DNA of 64,000 nucleotides from Streptomyces sp. LaPpAH-108 (GTDB taxonomy: Bacteria > Actinomycetota > Actinomycetes > Streptomycetales > Streptomycetaceae). The first letter of the stretch is position 1; every line of letters begins with the position of its first letter. The notes below the pieces were generated by a model. It was given only the letters and a program-made list of their open reading frames with translations, was not told the origin of the DNA and did no database searches. Below, one piece after another: positions 8,375 through 16,961 of this stretch. Location: contig NZ_KB891987.1 in assembly GCF_000373625.1 (NCBI RefSeq), positions 62,001-126,000 on the forward strand, read 5' to 3'. The translations under genes and the position numbers were made by a program.

Positions 8375-8999
8375 GCGGGCACGCTAGTCCGCGCGATCCT
8401 CACCCGCCAGGTAAAGGCGAGGCCAAAACGCCCTAGGCGGGTCTGTCGGCTGAGTGCTTGAACGCCCTAACCAAGCTGTTGGAAAAGGGAGTTGTCTGGG
8501 TGCTGGTCACTCGTCGCGCCTCACCGCGCGGGCGGCTGTTGACGGCTCGGGCCGCCCCTGAGGTTTTTCTGCAGGAGTGGGCCGGGCGCCGAGACGACAC
8601 GAAGGCTCCACCTCAATGACGAGTCTGAGAACCCACTTGAGGCACTCCCCGTCGGCCCCCCGACGTACAGCCAGACTTTCCCCTGTGAGCCGTCCACAGC
8701 CGAGCTTTGCCGCGTACTCGGGCGGCAAGTGAGCATCCCCGCATGCCTCGGCCGCCTCAAGACCCAGGCGCCCGGCCCCTTCAAGGAGCGGCGATCGATG
8801 TCCGCTTGATCGGACTGCCGGCACACGACTTCCCGGCCTGAGGCAGGCACCCGCGAGGACTTCCTGCGCGGAGCACGCCTCCTTGCGCCGGGCGGCCAGG
8901 AACCGCTCGGGGAGCAGCCGTCCGGCAACGCTCCTGTGACAGCGCACCTGGTGGGCGCTCCAGCCCAGTAAACCCACAGCGATTACAAGGAGTTGAAGT
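8375..8999. promoter_or_regulatory. Divergent intergenic region upstream of the lanthipeptide precursor
   Basis: About 625 bases between the divergently read XRE regulator and the precursor gene, so promoters for both units should lie here. A broken reading frame related to a histidine-kinase-like ATPase occupies about 8597-8809 (listed separately). Immediately before the precursor, AAGGAG at 8987-8992 sits 7 bases from the ATG and is a strong ribosome binding site. I could not pick convincing -35/-10 boxes, which is usual for Streptomyces. Confidence 0.45.
8597..8809 (+). pseudogene. Remnant resembling an anti-sigma-type ATP-binding protein
   Basis: In frame with the TGA at 8807-8809, the plus strand reads GPPTYSQTFPCEPSTAELC and then RVLGRQ. 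This resembles the N terminus of the small HATPase_c (RsbW-like) proteins abundant in Streptomyces, whose first strand is typically FPC-x-P-x-S/T-x-x-E-x-R-x-L. Similarity ends after about 20-40 residues, there is no start codon in frame, and the ATP-binding N and G boxes are absent. If real it is a dead fragment; the match is short and could be coincidental. Confidence 0.3.
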
Positions 9000-9179
9000 A
9001 TGACGCGCAGCACCGTGGTTTCCAGCCGCACCGAAGTGCGCCCGCAGTCCCCGGGAGCGTCGGACGGCTTCGACCTGGACATCTCCCTCGTCGAGATCGC
9101 CGACCCCGCGGGCCTGGTCAACCTGACCGACGACAACTGCGGGTCCACCTGCGGCGCCTGCACCACCAACGTCGCCTGA
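9000..9179 (+). CDS. FxLD-type lanthipeptide precursor peptide
   Basis: A 59-residue peptide starting at the ATG at 9000 with AAGGAG 7 bases upstream. The leader (about residues 1-42) carries the signature FDLD at residues 24-27, followed by ISLVEIAD, which defines the FxLD family of class I lanthipeptides. The C-terminal core reads DDNCGSTCGACTTNVA: Cys47, Cys51 and Cys54 with Ser49, Thr50, Thr55 and Thr56 (and Thr43) available for dehydration and ring closure. Asp44-Asp45-Asn46 lie just before the first Cys and are possible sites for the isoaspartyl-type methyltransferase encoded downstream. The next four genes are the dedicated biosynthetic enzymes. The leader cleavage point is not determined. 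Confidence 0.9.
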   Translation: MTRSTVVSSRTEVRPQSPGASDGFDLDISLVEIADPAGLVNLTDDNCGSTCGACTTNVA

Positions 9180-9200
9180 CGGACTCCAAGTCACCCCGGT

Positions 9201-9234
9201 CTGGTGCCGCCGCGTCTCCGCGTGGCGGCACCAG
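9201..9234 (+). terminator. Attenuator-like hairpin between precursor and LanB genes
   Basis: CTGGTGCCGCCGCG (9201-9214) pairs with CGTGGCGGCACCAG (9221-9234) over 14 positions with one mismatch and a 6-base loop. It lies 21 bases after the precursor stop and 33 bases before the LanB start. There is no U-tract. Such stems are typical of lantibiotic operons, where they allow more precursor than enzyme to be made or protect the precursor mRNA 3' end. Confidence 0.6.
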
Positions 9235-9266
9235 CCGCCCGGCCCCGTCACCTACGGAGGTACTCG

Positions 9267-12200
9267 GTGATTGCTCCGCCCGCAGCGTTCCGTGCCGGTT
9301 CCACCGCTCTCGTGCGCGCCACCGCCCGGCCCTCGCTGCCGTTTCCTCCATGCCCTGACCTCGATGACTGCTCGCCCAGTGGTTCGTCTGCCCGTGTGGC
9401 GTGGCTACGCGCGGTCTGGGCGGACAAGGACGTCGCTGAGGCACTCCAGCACTCCAGCCCGGCTCTGGCCACGCAGGTACGGGCCATGTGTACGGACGAG
9501 CATCCCGCCTACCGGGATGTGCAGCGCGCGACGCTGTCCGTCGCTCGCTACCTGCTGCGGGCCCAGCACCGGGCGACACCCTTCGGCCTGTTCGCCGGCG
9601 TGGCCACCGCGAAGTTCGCCTCCCAGGCACGGGCCGACTGGGGCGAGGAGCACGTGGCCGTCGGCCGCGCGGGAGCAGAGTGGCTGGCGGCCCTGGTCGC
9701 ACGGTTGGAGTCGTACCCGGACCTCCTCGAACGGCTGCCCGTAGTCGTCAACAACACTGTGACGTACCGAGGCGACCAGCTCGTCGTGCCGTTCCAGCCC
9801 GACGTCCAGGACGACCGGACTCGCGCGGTCGAGGCGGCTGTGACCTTGACCGGACCGGTGCGCGCGGTCGTTGCCGCGACCCGACTGCCCATCGGGTTCG
9901 GCACCCTCGTGGACAAGCTCCAGGCGGAGTTTCCCGAAGCCGGTCCCGAGAGAGCTCGTCACCTGCTGGCGGAGTTGATCCGGCGGCGGGTACTGATCAC
10001 GAGCTTGCATGCTCCAAGCACCGAGACCGACGCCCTCGGGTATCTGGTGGGTCAGCTCGACGCGATCGACGCTGGAAGCCTCTCCCCGGTCGCGGAGGCC
10101 GTACGCGAACTCCACGCGGTCCGGGCGGGCCTGAAGAAGTGCGCCACGCACGGCGGCCGGGACAGTGTCGCGGCGCGGATGCGAGACGTCCTCCCCGGCC
10201 TGCGTCGCCACCCCGTCGCGCTCGACCTCCGTCTGGACGCACAGATCGTTCTCCCGGAAGCGGTCGCCCAAGAGATCGAGCGCGCCGCTCTCGTCCTGAC
10301 CCGCTTGAGCGTCCGCCCGTACGGGACCGCCGCCTGGAACGAGTACCACCAGCGGTTCTACGAGAGGTACGGCATCGGCACGATGGTGCCGCTCATGGAG
10401 GCCGTGGCGGACAGCGGTATCGGCTGTCCCGACGGCTACCCGGGCGCTCCGGCCGGTGCAAGCAGACCCCGCGTTTCCGCTCGGGATGACGCCCTCGTAC
10501 GGCTGGCTCAGGCCGCCGCGCTCGACAGCCGTGACGAAGTGATCCTCACGGACGAACAGATCGACGTCCTGGACATGGGTTTTGACGAGCCTCGGCTGCC
10601 ACCGCACCTGGAGATCGGGGTGCGAGTGCACGCGGCCGACCTGGAGGAGCTGCAGCGCGGGCGGTTCCGGCTGGAGCTCGTGAGCGTGTCCCGTGGCGTC
10701 GGCGTCTCCACGGGCCGATTCCTCGGCGTGCTGGCCCCGGCCGACAGGAAGGCTCTGGCCACAGAGCTTGCCGATCTCCCGGCCGCGGACGGCGACACCA
10801 GGCCCGCGCAGCTCTCTTTCCCGCCCCTGCTCCCCGAGAGTGCCCACGTCACCCGCTCCCCGCAGGTTCTCCCCACCGTGATCAGCCTTCAGGAACACCG
10901 CGCCCCACGGGACGCCGTCCTCACACCGGCGGACTTGGCTGTGGGGTGCGACGGCCGCCGCATGTACCTCGCTGTCCCCGAGCGAGGTCATCGCGTCGAG
11001 GCGATCGGTATGCACGCGCTGAACCTGCGCACGCACACCCCGCCACTGGTGCGGTTCCTCACCGAACTGTCCCGGGCCCAGTGCGCGCAGGTCACCGTCT
11101 TCGACTGGGGCGCCGCAACGGCGATGCCGTTCCTTCCACGGCTGCGGTACGGCCGGACCGTGCTGGCCGCGGCGCGCTGGCGGCTGGAAGCGGCCGAACT
11201 GCCCGGCCAGGCGCGCCCCCGGGCCGAGTGGGACGCCGCGCTCGGCGACTGGCGTGCCCGGCGGAGGCTGCCGCGCCGCGTCCACCTCGTAGAGGACGAC
11301 CGGCGCCTCTTCCTCGACCTCGACGAGGCCGGCCACCGTGCGCTCCTGCGCAGACACCTCGACAATTCGCGCCTGGCTCTGCTGGCCGAGGCCCCGGAAC
11401 CGGAAGCGTACGGCTGGTGCGGCGGGCGAGCCCACGAGATCGTGGTGCCCCTCAAAGCAGCCAGGCCGTCGGCATGGCCGCCGCTGCCCGCCCCCAGCCG
11501 GGCCCGTGCCCTGTCTGCGGCCCAGATGCAGACGCCTGCGTCTTCCTCGGTTCTTCTGTCCGCCCTTTACGGTGATCCCCGCCGCCAAGACATTTTGCTC
11601 TCCCGGCACTTGCCCGATCTCCTCAAACAACTCGGCCACCCGCCCTGGTGGTTCATCCGCTTCCGTGACCCGGGCCAACACCTCCGCGTACGCATCGCTC
11701 TGCCCGACCCGGAAGCCTTCGCCGACACGGCCCGAACGGTGAGCGCGTGGGCCGACGAGCTACGAAGCATCGGTCTGCTGGCCGACCTGCGCTATCCCAC
11801 CTCCTACCGCGAGACGGGCCGCTGGGGCTCGGGCAGGGCGTGGGAGGCGGCCGAGGAGGTCTTCCGGGCGGACTCGCGCGCCGTCCTGGCCCAGCTCGCG
11901 CAGCCGCAGCGCCCCGGACCGCGCACGCTGGCGGCGGCCCACACCGTTGCCATCGCGTCCGCGTTCCTTGGCAGCACCGAGGCCGGGATGCGGTGGCTGA
12001 TCGACCACATCCCGAAGACAGCCCCCAGACCCGTTCCGCGCCCGCAGTTCACCGACGCCGTACGGCTCGCCGACCCGTCCGACGACTGGGCAGGGCTGCG
12101 CCGTGTTCCGGGCGGGGACGCCATCGTGTCGGGATGGTCGGACCGGGATACGGCGCTCGTCGACTACAGGCCGCACCTGCCAGGCCCGGACACCGAGGGC

Positions 12201-12350
12201 ATCGCCGTCGACGACGTCCTGACCTCCCTGCTGCACGTCCACTTCGTGCGTCACGTCGCTGTGAACTTCCCGGAGGAAGAGGCGTGCCTCTACCTCGCGC
12301 GTGCCGCCGCCCTGGCCTGGACCGCCCGTACCAAGGGAAGAGCGTCGTGA
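9267..12350 (+). CDS. Class I lanthipeptide dehydratase, full-length LanB
   Basis: A 1027-aa protein. The GTG at 9267 is preceded by GGAGG at 9256-9260, which fixes the start 21 codons inside the longer open frame. The large N-terminal part is the tRNA-dependent glutamylation domain (conserved LLRAQHRATPFGLFAG near the start, RVHLVEDDRRLFLDL later). The C-terminal about 280 residues form the SpaB_C glutamate-elimination domain, with PPWWFIRFRDPGQHLRVRI and YRETGRWGSG. Family knowledge: LanB uses glutamyl-tRNA to glutamylate Ser/Thr of the precursor and then eliminates glutamate to give dehydroalanine or dehydrobutyrine. The stop overlaps the LanC start (GTGA). Confidence 0.95.
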   Translation: MIAPPAAFRAGSTALVRATARPSLPFPPCPDLDDCSPSGSSARVAWLRAVWADKDVAEALQHSSPALATQVRAMCTDEHPAYRDVQRATLSVARYLLRAQHRATPFGLFAGVATAKFASQARADWGEEHVAVGRAGAEWLAALVARLESYPDLLERLPVVVNNTVTYRGDQLVVPFQPDVQDDRTRAVEAAVTLTGPVRAVVAATRLPIGFGTLVDKLQAEFPEAGPERARHLLAELIRRRVLITSLHAPSTETDALGYLVGQLDAIDAGSLSPVAEAVRELHAVRAGLKKCATHGGRDSVAARMRDVLPGLRRHPVALDLRLDAQIVLPEAVAQEIERAALVLTRLSVRPYGTAAWNEYHQRFYERYGIGTMVPLMEAVADSGIGCPDGYPGAPAGASRPRVSARDDALVRLAQAAALDSRDEVILTDEQIDVLDMGFDEPRLPPHLEIGVRVHAADLEELQRGRFRLELVSVSRGVGVSTGRFLGVLAPADRKALATELADLPAADGDTRPAQLSFPPLLPESAHVTRSPQVLPTVISLQEHRAPRDAVLTPADLAVGCDGRRMYLAVPERGHRVEAIGMHALNLRTHTPPLVRFLTELSRAQCAQVTVFDWGAATAMPFLPRLRYGRTVLAAARWRLEAAELPGQARPRAEWDAALGDWRARRRLPRRVHLVEDDRRLFLDLDEAGHRALLRRHLDNSRLALLAEAPEPEAYGWCGGRAHEIVVPLKAARPSAWPPLPAPSRARALSAAQMQTPASSSVLLSALYGDPRRQDILLSRHLPDLLKQLGHPPWWFIRFRDPGQHLRVRIALPDPEAFADTARTVSAWADELRSIGLLADLRYPTSYRETGRWGSGRAWEAAEEVFRADSRAVLAQLAQPQRPGPRTLAAAHTVAIASAFLGSTEAGMRWLIDHIPKTAPRPVPRPQFTDAVRLADPSDDWAGLRRVPGGDAIVSGWSDRDTALVDYRPHLPGPDTEGIAVDDVLTSLLHVHFVRHVAVNFPEEEACLYLARAAALAWTARTKGRAS

Positions 12351-13621
12351 CCGCCCACCTCGCGCTCGGCCTGGCCGACGCCGTCGCCGCCCGGCTCGCC
12401 GACCCCGACACCGTGCCCCTCGGCACCAGGACGCTCTCCTCGGACCGGCAGCACCTTGCCTACGGCCCGCCCGGAATCGCGCTCCTGCACATCGAGCTGG
12501 CCGCGAGCGGCCTCGGCCCGTGGCAGCGCGCCCACGACTGGCTTGCCGCAGCCTCCCGGCAGCCGCTCACCAGCGGCCCGAACAGCCACCCGTTCTACGG
12601 AATGCCCGCCTTCGCCCATGCCCTGAGCCGCACCGCCGACCACCTTCCCGGCTCCTACCAGCGTGCCCTCGAAACGATGGACAGACAGATTGCCGTCGAT
12701 GTGAGACACCGCCTCGACACCGCACACCGCCGCATCAACGCTGGACGCCTGCCGCAGCTCGCCGAGTTCGACGCCATCCGGGGCCTCACCGGATACGGCG
12801 CCTACTTACTGCGCCGCGATCCCGGCAGCTCCACACTGCGCGCCGTTCTCGACTACTGCGTACGCCTCACCGAACCGATCACCCACCGCGGCGAGACGCT
12901 GCCGGGCTGGTGGGCGGAGACCGGGCCCTCGGGCAGCCCGGACGACCGATTCCTCGAAGGACACGCCAACACCGGTGTGGCGCACGGCATCGGCGGCGTG
13001 CTCGCGCTCTTGGCCCTTGCTGCTCGGAAAGGCTCGGCCACCGATGGGCACCACGCGGCGCTGCACACCATCCTGGCCTGGCTGGACCGCTGGGCGGAGA
13101 AGACCAGCGGTGGATCGGTCTGGCCGTACTGGGTCACGCGGGGTGAGCTGCGCAGGGGGCGTCTCGTCCCGTCAGCCTCCGGTCGGCCCTCCTGGTGCTA
13201 CGGCACCGCCGGCCTCGCCCGGGCCCAGCAACTCGCCGCACTGGCCCTCGGCGACGTCAGCCGTCAGATCGACGCGGAGAACGCGCTCGTGGCCGCCCTC
13301 ACCGATCCCGAGCAGTTGAAGGCCACGACGGACAACGGCCTCTGCCACGGGTTCGCCGGTCTCGCCCACGTTGCCGTGCGGATGGCCGACGACGCCCACC
13401 CGTCAACCGTGCGTCGACTCCGTGCCGTGATCCCGGCCCTCCTGGCTGCGGTCATCCCTCCGGGCACCGACCCGGAACTCATGGCCACCGCGCTCATCCA
13501 GGACGAGAAGGGCGGCCCCGGCCTGCTCGACGGTGCGGCCGGAACAGCCCTGGCCCTCCTCGCGCCCAGCACAGCCGTACCTCCCCGGTCCGCCTGGGAC
13601 GCATGCCTCCTCATCGCTTGA
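12347..13621 (+). CDS. Lanthionine synthetase C-like cyclase (LanC)
   Basis: A 424-aa LanC protein starting at the GTG that overlaps the LanB stop. The zinc ligands are visible: WCYGTAG with Cys284, and GLCHGFAGL with Cys333-His334. The preceding GVAHGIGG repeat is also typical of the alpha-toroid. It activates Cys thiols of the dehydrated precursor on zinc and closes (methyl)lanthionine rings. Length is normal for the family and no residues appear to be missing. Overlap with LanB suggests strict co-expression. Confidence 0.95.
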   Translation: MTAHLALGLADAVAARLADPDTVPLGTRTLSSDRQHLAYGPPGIALLHIELAASGLGPWQRAHDWLAAASRQPLTSGPNSHPFYGMPAFAHALSRTADHLPGSYQRALETMDRQIAVDVRHRLDTAHRRINAGRLPQLAEFDAIRGLTGYGAYLLRRDPGSSTLRAVLDYCVRLTEPITHRGETLPGWWAETGPSGSPDDRFLEGHANTGVAHGIGGVLALLALAARKGSATDGHHAALHTILAWLDRWAEKTSGGSVWPYWVTRGELRRGRLVPSASGRPSWCYGTAGLARAQQLAALALGDVSRQIDAENALVAALTDPEQLKATTDNGLCHGFAGLAHVAVRMADDAHPSTVRRLRAVIPALLAAVIPPGTDPELMATALIQDEKGGPGLLDGAAGTALALLAPSTAVPPRSAWDACLLIA

Positions 13622-13642
13622 TCCACCGACCCAAGGACCTCT

Positions 13643-15724
13643 ATGCCTCCCGACCGTTGGCAACAGCACAACATCACTTTCTTCGACCGCGAGATCGCCC
13701 GGCGCACCATCGTCGAATGCCTCGGCCCCGCCCTGATCGCGGCAGAGGCCGACGGGCAGCTCACCGGCTGGTGGTTCATGAACAAGCAGCCCTGGCCGTT
13801 GCGTTACCTCGCCGACAAGCCCTCACCAGCGATCGAGTCGCTCCTGAGCGATCTCATCGGCGACGGGGCGGTCGTGTCCTGCCTGCCCTGCGTCTACGAG
13901 CCCGAGACCGACACGTTCGGCGGACCCGAGGCCATGGAGGCAGCCCACGGACTGTTCCACAGCGACTCCCGCCACCTGGTCACGTATCAGCCGGGCCCGA
14001 AGCACTTGGGACGCCGGGAGACCGCTGTCCTGCTGGCGAGCGTCATGATGCGCGGTGCTGGACTCGACTGGTTCGAACAGGGCGACGTATGGGCGAAAGT
14101 CGCGGCCCTTCGACCGACCGCCAATCCACCAACGCCCGAACGAGCCCCCGAGCTGGCTCCGGCCATGCGAAAGCTCATGGCCGTCGACGCCCATAGTCTC
14201 TGCCGCCCAGGTGGCCCACTCCACACTCACGAGGAATGGGTGACCGCCTTCGACCGGGTAGGCGCCACGCTCGCCAACCTCGCAGCCCGCGGCGCCCTCA
14301 CCCGCGGCCTGCGAGCCGTCATCGCCCACCACGTGATCTTCCACGCCAACCGCGCCGGTCTCCTCCGGGAGGACCAGAGCGCCCTCTACGACATCGCACG
14401 AGAGGCAGTCATGGGAACGAGTGACCACACCGCGTCGCCCACCGGTGCAACGGCCGCCGTCGATAGCGTCAGCGCGGTGAACACCGACACGACCACCACC
14501 CCCGCAGCGGCCGCCGAGCGCCTCCGCAACGCCCTGGTCGATCAGCTCCGTGCGGACGGACACGCTCGCACGCCCGCCGTCGAGACCGCGCTGCGGACCG
14601 TGCCCCGCCACGTGTTCGTGCCCGACGCATCACTCGAAGACGCCTATGCCAACGCGCCCGTGCACATCAAGTACGACACCGACCGCACGTCCATCTCCTG
14701 CGCCTCCCAGCCGGGTGTCGTCGCCCTCATGCTGGACCAGCTCGGTGCCCAGCCCGGCGAGCGCGTCCTCGAACTCGGCGCCGGAACCGGCTACAACGCC
14801 GGTCTGCTCGCCCACCTCGTCGGCGAGAGCGGTCATGTGACCACCCTCGACGTCGACGACGACCTCGTGGAGGGTGCTCGCGCGCACCTCTCCGCCGCCG
14901 GGATCACCAACGTGGAGGCTGTGACCCGCGACGGGGCCCTCGGCTACGCGGAAGCAGCGCCGTACGACCGGATCATCGCCACCGTCGGCGCGCACGGCGT
15001 ACCGCACGCCTGGCTGCAGCAGCTCGCACCCGGCGGCCGACTCCTCGTTCCCCAGCGCCTCAAGGGCACGGTGTCCCGCTCCATCGCCTATGAGCAGCGT
15101 GACGGCCGGTGGGTTTCCCTCGGCAGTGAGATGAACACCTTCATGCCGCTTCGGCGGGGCATCACCGACGACGACCGCCGAGTGATCCCGCTCAGTACGG
15201 ACGGCACGGTCCGCCTTCAGGCGCCCGCCGGGCAGCCGATCGACACCGACGCCCTCGCCGGTGTCCTGGACCAGCCCCGCACCGAGGAATGGACCGGCAT
15301 GACGGTCCAGGCCATGGAATCGCCGGAGTGGATGGAACTGTTCGTCGCCTGTTCGCTTCCCTCGGGCCTGATTCGGATGCTGTTCCCCCGGAGCGCCAAG
15401 GGAACTCTGCTCACCGAGGACCCCTACCCCTCGTCGACCGCCGTCGTCGACAAGGGTGCCGTCATCTACCTGGCGCGGCGGTTGTCGGAGAGGCGGACCC
15501 CCGAGGGCGGCAAGCTCTGGGAGTTCGGCGTCATCGGCCACGGCCCCGGCAGCGAGGAGTTGGCCGCGAAGGTCGCCGACGCCATCCGTACCTGGGACCG
15601 CGAATACCGCGGGCGCGAGGCCACGTTCGAGATCCAGCCCCTCGACGCCCCTGAGATCGAGCAGCGCCCTGGCCTCTTCGCTCTCGACACCGCGCTGAAC
15701 CGCATCGTCGTCGACTGGCAGTGA
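13643..15724 (+). CDS. FxLD-system methyltransferase: SpaB_C-like domain fused to isoaspartyl-type O-methyltransferase
   Basis: A 693-aa, apparently three-part enzyme. Residues 1-255 resemble the thiopeptide/SpaB_C elimination-type domain (WQQHNITFFDREIA ... GWWFMNKQPWPLRY). Residues about 285-490 are a protein-L-isoaspartate O-methyltransferase-like domain with the SAM motif VLELGAGTGYNAG near residue 374 and the substrate-side motif SCASQPGVVALML. Residues about 490-693 have no familiar motif but include LAGVLDQPRTEEWTGMTV. Family knowledge: methyltransferases of this kind in lanthipeptide clusters (the OlvS type) methylate an Asp side chain so that it rearranges through succinimide to isoaspartate. 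The gene starts 21 bases after lanC in the same operon. Confidence 0.85.
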   Translation: MPPDRWQQHNITFFDREIARRTIVECLGPALIAAEADGQLTGWWFMNKQPWPLRYLADKPSPAIESLLSDLIGDGAVVSCLPCVYEPETDTFGGPEAMEAAHGLFHSDSRHLVTYQPGPKHLGRRETAVLLASVMMRGAGLDWFEQGDVWAKVAALRPTANPPTPERAPELAPAMRKLMAVDAHSLCRPGGPLHTHEEWVTAFDRVGATLANLAARGALTRGLRAVIAHHVIFHANRAGLLREDQSALYDIAREAVMGTSDHTASPTGATAAVDSVSAVNTDTTTTPAAAAERLRNALVDQLRADGHARTPAVETALRTVPRHVFVPDASLEDAYANAPVHIKYDTDRTSISCASQPGVVALMLDQLGAQPGERVLELGAGTGYNAGLLAHLVGESGHVTTLDVDDDLVEGARAHLSAAGITNVEAVTRDGALGYAEAAPYDRIIATVGAHGVPHAWLQQLAPGGRLLVPQRLKGTVSRSIAYEQRDGRWVSLGSEMNTFMPLRRGITDDDRRVIPLSTDGTVRLQAPAGQPIDTDALAGVLDQPRTEEWTGMTVQAMESPEWMELFVACSLPSGLIRMLFPRSAKGTLLTEDPYPSSTAVVDKGAVIYLARRLSERRTPEGGKLWEFGVIGHGPGSEELAAKVADAIRTWDREYRGREATFEIQPLDAPEIEQRPGLFALDTALNRIVVDWQ

Positions 15725-15809
15725 CGCCTCAGGCGTGGCGGACGGGGCCGCCGACGTACGGCCGGCGGCACCGTCGCCTCACCGCTTCTCACTCATGCCC
15801 GGGGGACTC

Positions 15810-16910
15810 ATGGACCCACACGGACCCACGGCCCAACGCTTCCCACTCGTTGCCCGATTCCGGCCCGCTTGCCTACCGCTGCCCGAGCGCGTGCGCGCTC
15901 TCGTCGACCTGGCCGACACTGCGGTGAACAAGACCGACCAGGGGCTCGCGTCAGCCGTCTACAACCAGGCCGCGCTCATCGCCTCCGATCTCGACCTTCC
16001 CATCCTCGCCCGCGAGATGTGCCACCAGCACGCCGCCGCCTACCTCCACGCCTGCCCTCTGCCCGGCATGAGCGCGATCCGGGGGCTGGAGCCCGTCGTC
16101 AACCTCGCCCGCCTCCAGATCCGCGCGGGCCACGCTGATGAAGGCCGCCGACGACTGCTCGACCTGTACGGGGCCGTCGAGGCGGGCGTAGCCGCTCGGT
16201 TCGAGGGCATCGCGGTACCGGCGGCCCTCACCGCGACCGACGAGGACCGCCACGAGGTCCGTGCGTGGCTCTGGCGCGTGCTTCTCGCCGATGGCACGCG
16301 CACGCTGACGATCGAGGGACGCTGGGCCGAGGCACTGACGTACATCGAAGCTCACCGAGGTGTGGGCAAGCGGATGCTCGACGGGCGCCAGGTCGCCGTA
16401 CTTGCGGCTCTCGTTGAGGGTGACACGGCACGGGCCACGGTTCTCCTCGCCGACACGGCTCTCGGCGACCCCTGGGAGCAAGCCGTTACGACATGCCTGA
16501 CCGTCGTGTGCCGCCGCGACGCCGGACAGACGGTCGACGACCACCTGGCGGACCTGACGGTCACCTACCTCGAGCACCCGTCTGAACCTGGGATGACCGT
16601 CTTCGATTCCCGGCTCGGTCTTACCGTCCTCGACGCGATCGGTTCCGCCGATTCGCCCGCCGCACACCGCGTCGTCGAGGACCTCTACCGCAGGACGATG
16701 GACGCCGGGGACGGCTACGCGGCCCGCGAGAACCTGGCGCACCCTCTGTTCACCGAGATCGCCACGGACCGGCAGGTGCAGGACTGTCGCTCACTGGTGC
16801 GTTCCTGCGCCCTCGCAGCCGGAACCATCCCGGATGAGCAGCGCGGAGAGCTGACGGCTGCTCTGCGTGCCGGCGACGGTGTGATCCGGGAAAGCCTCGC
16901 AAGCTCCTGA
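15810..16910 (+). CDS. Helical protein of unknown function in the lanthipeptide cluster
   Basis: A 366-aa protein (starting at the ATG at 15810, GGGGG five bases upstream; an ATG at 15795 is also possible) composed almost wholly of amphipathic helices resembling tetratricopeptide-like repeats, for example LPERVRALVDLADTAV, LASAVYNQAALIASDL and ARENLAHPLFTEIA. No catalytic motif, signal peptide or membrane segment is visible. It lies 85 bases after the methyltransferase on the same strand and ends the island before the convergent gene at 16962. I do not recognise the family beyond its helical character. A scaffold or regulatory role is a guess. Confidence 0.75.
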   Translation: MDPHGPTAQRFPLVARFRPACLPLPERVRALVDLADTAVNKTDQGLASAVYNQAALIASDLDLPILAREMCHQHAAAYLHACPLPGMSAIRGLEPVVNLARLQIRAGHADEGRRRLLDLYGAVEAGVAARFEGIAVPAALTATDEDRHEVRAWLWRVLLADGTRTLTIEGRWAEALTYIEAHRGVGKRMLDGRQVAVLAALVEGDTARATVLLADTALGDPWEQAVTTCLTVVCRRDAGQTVDDHLADLTVTYLEHPSEPGMTVFDSRLGLTVLDAIGSADSPAAHRVVEDLYRRTMDAGDGYAARENLAHPLFTEIATDRQVQDCRSLVRSCALAAGTIPDEQRGELTAALRAGDGVIRESLASS

Positions 16911-16961
16911 GCTGTTGAAGCCGGAAGTCCCGCCCAACCCCCTAAGAAACGGAACCCCGGC

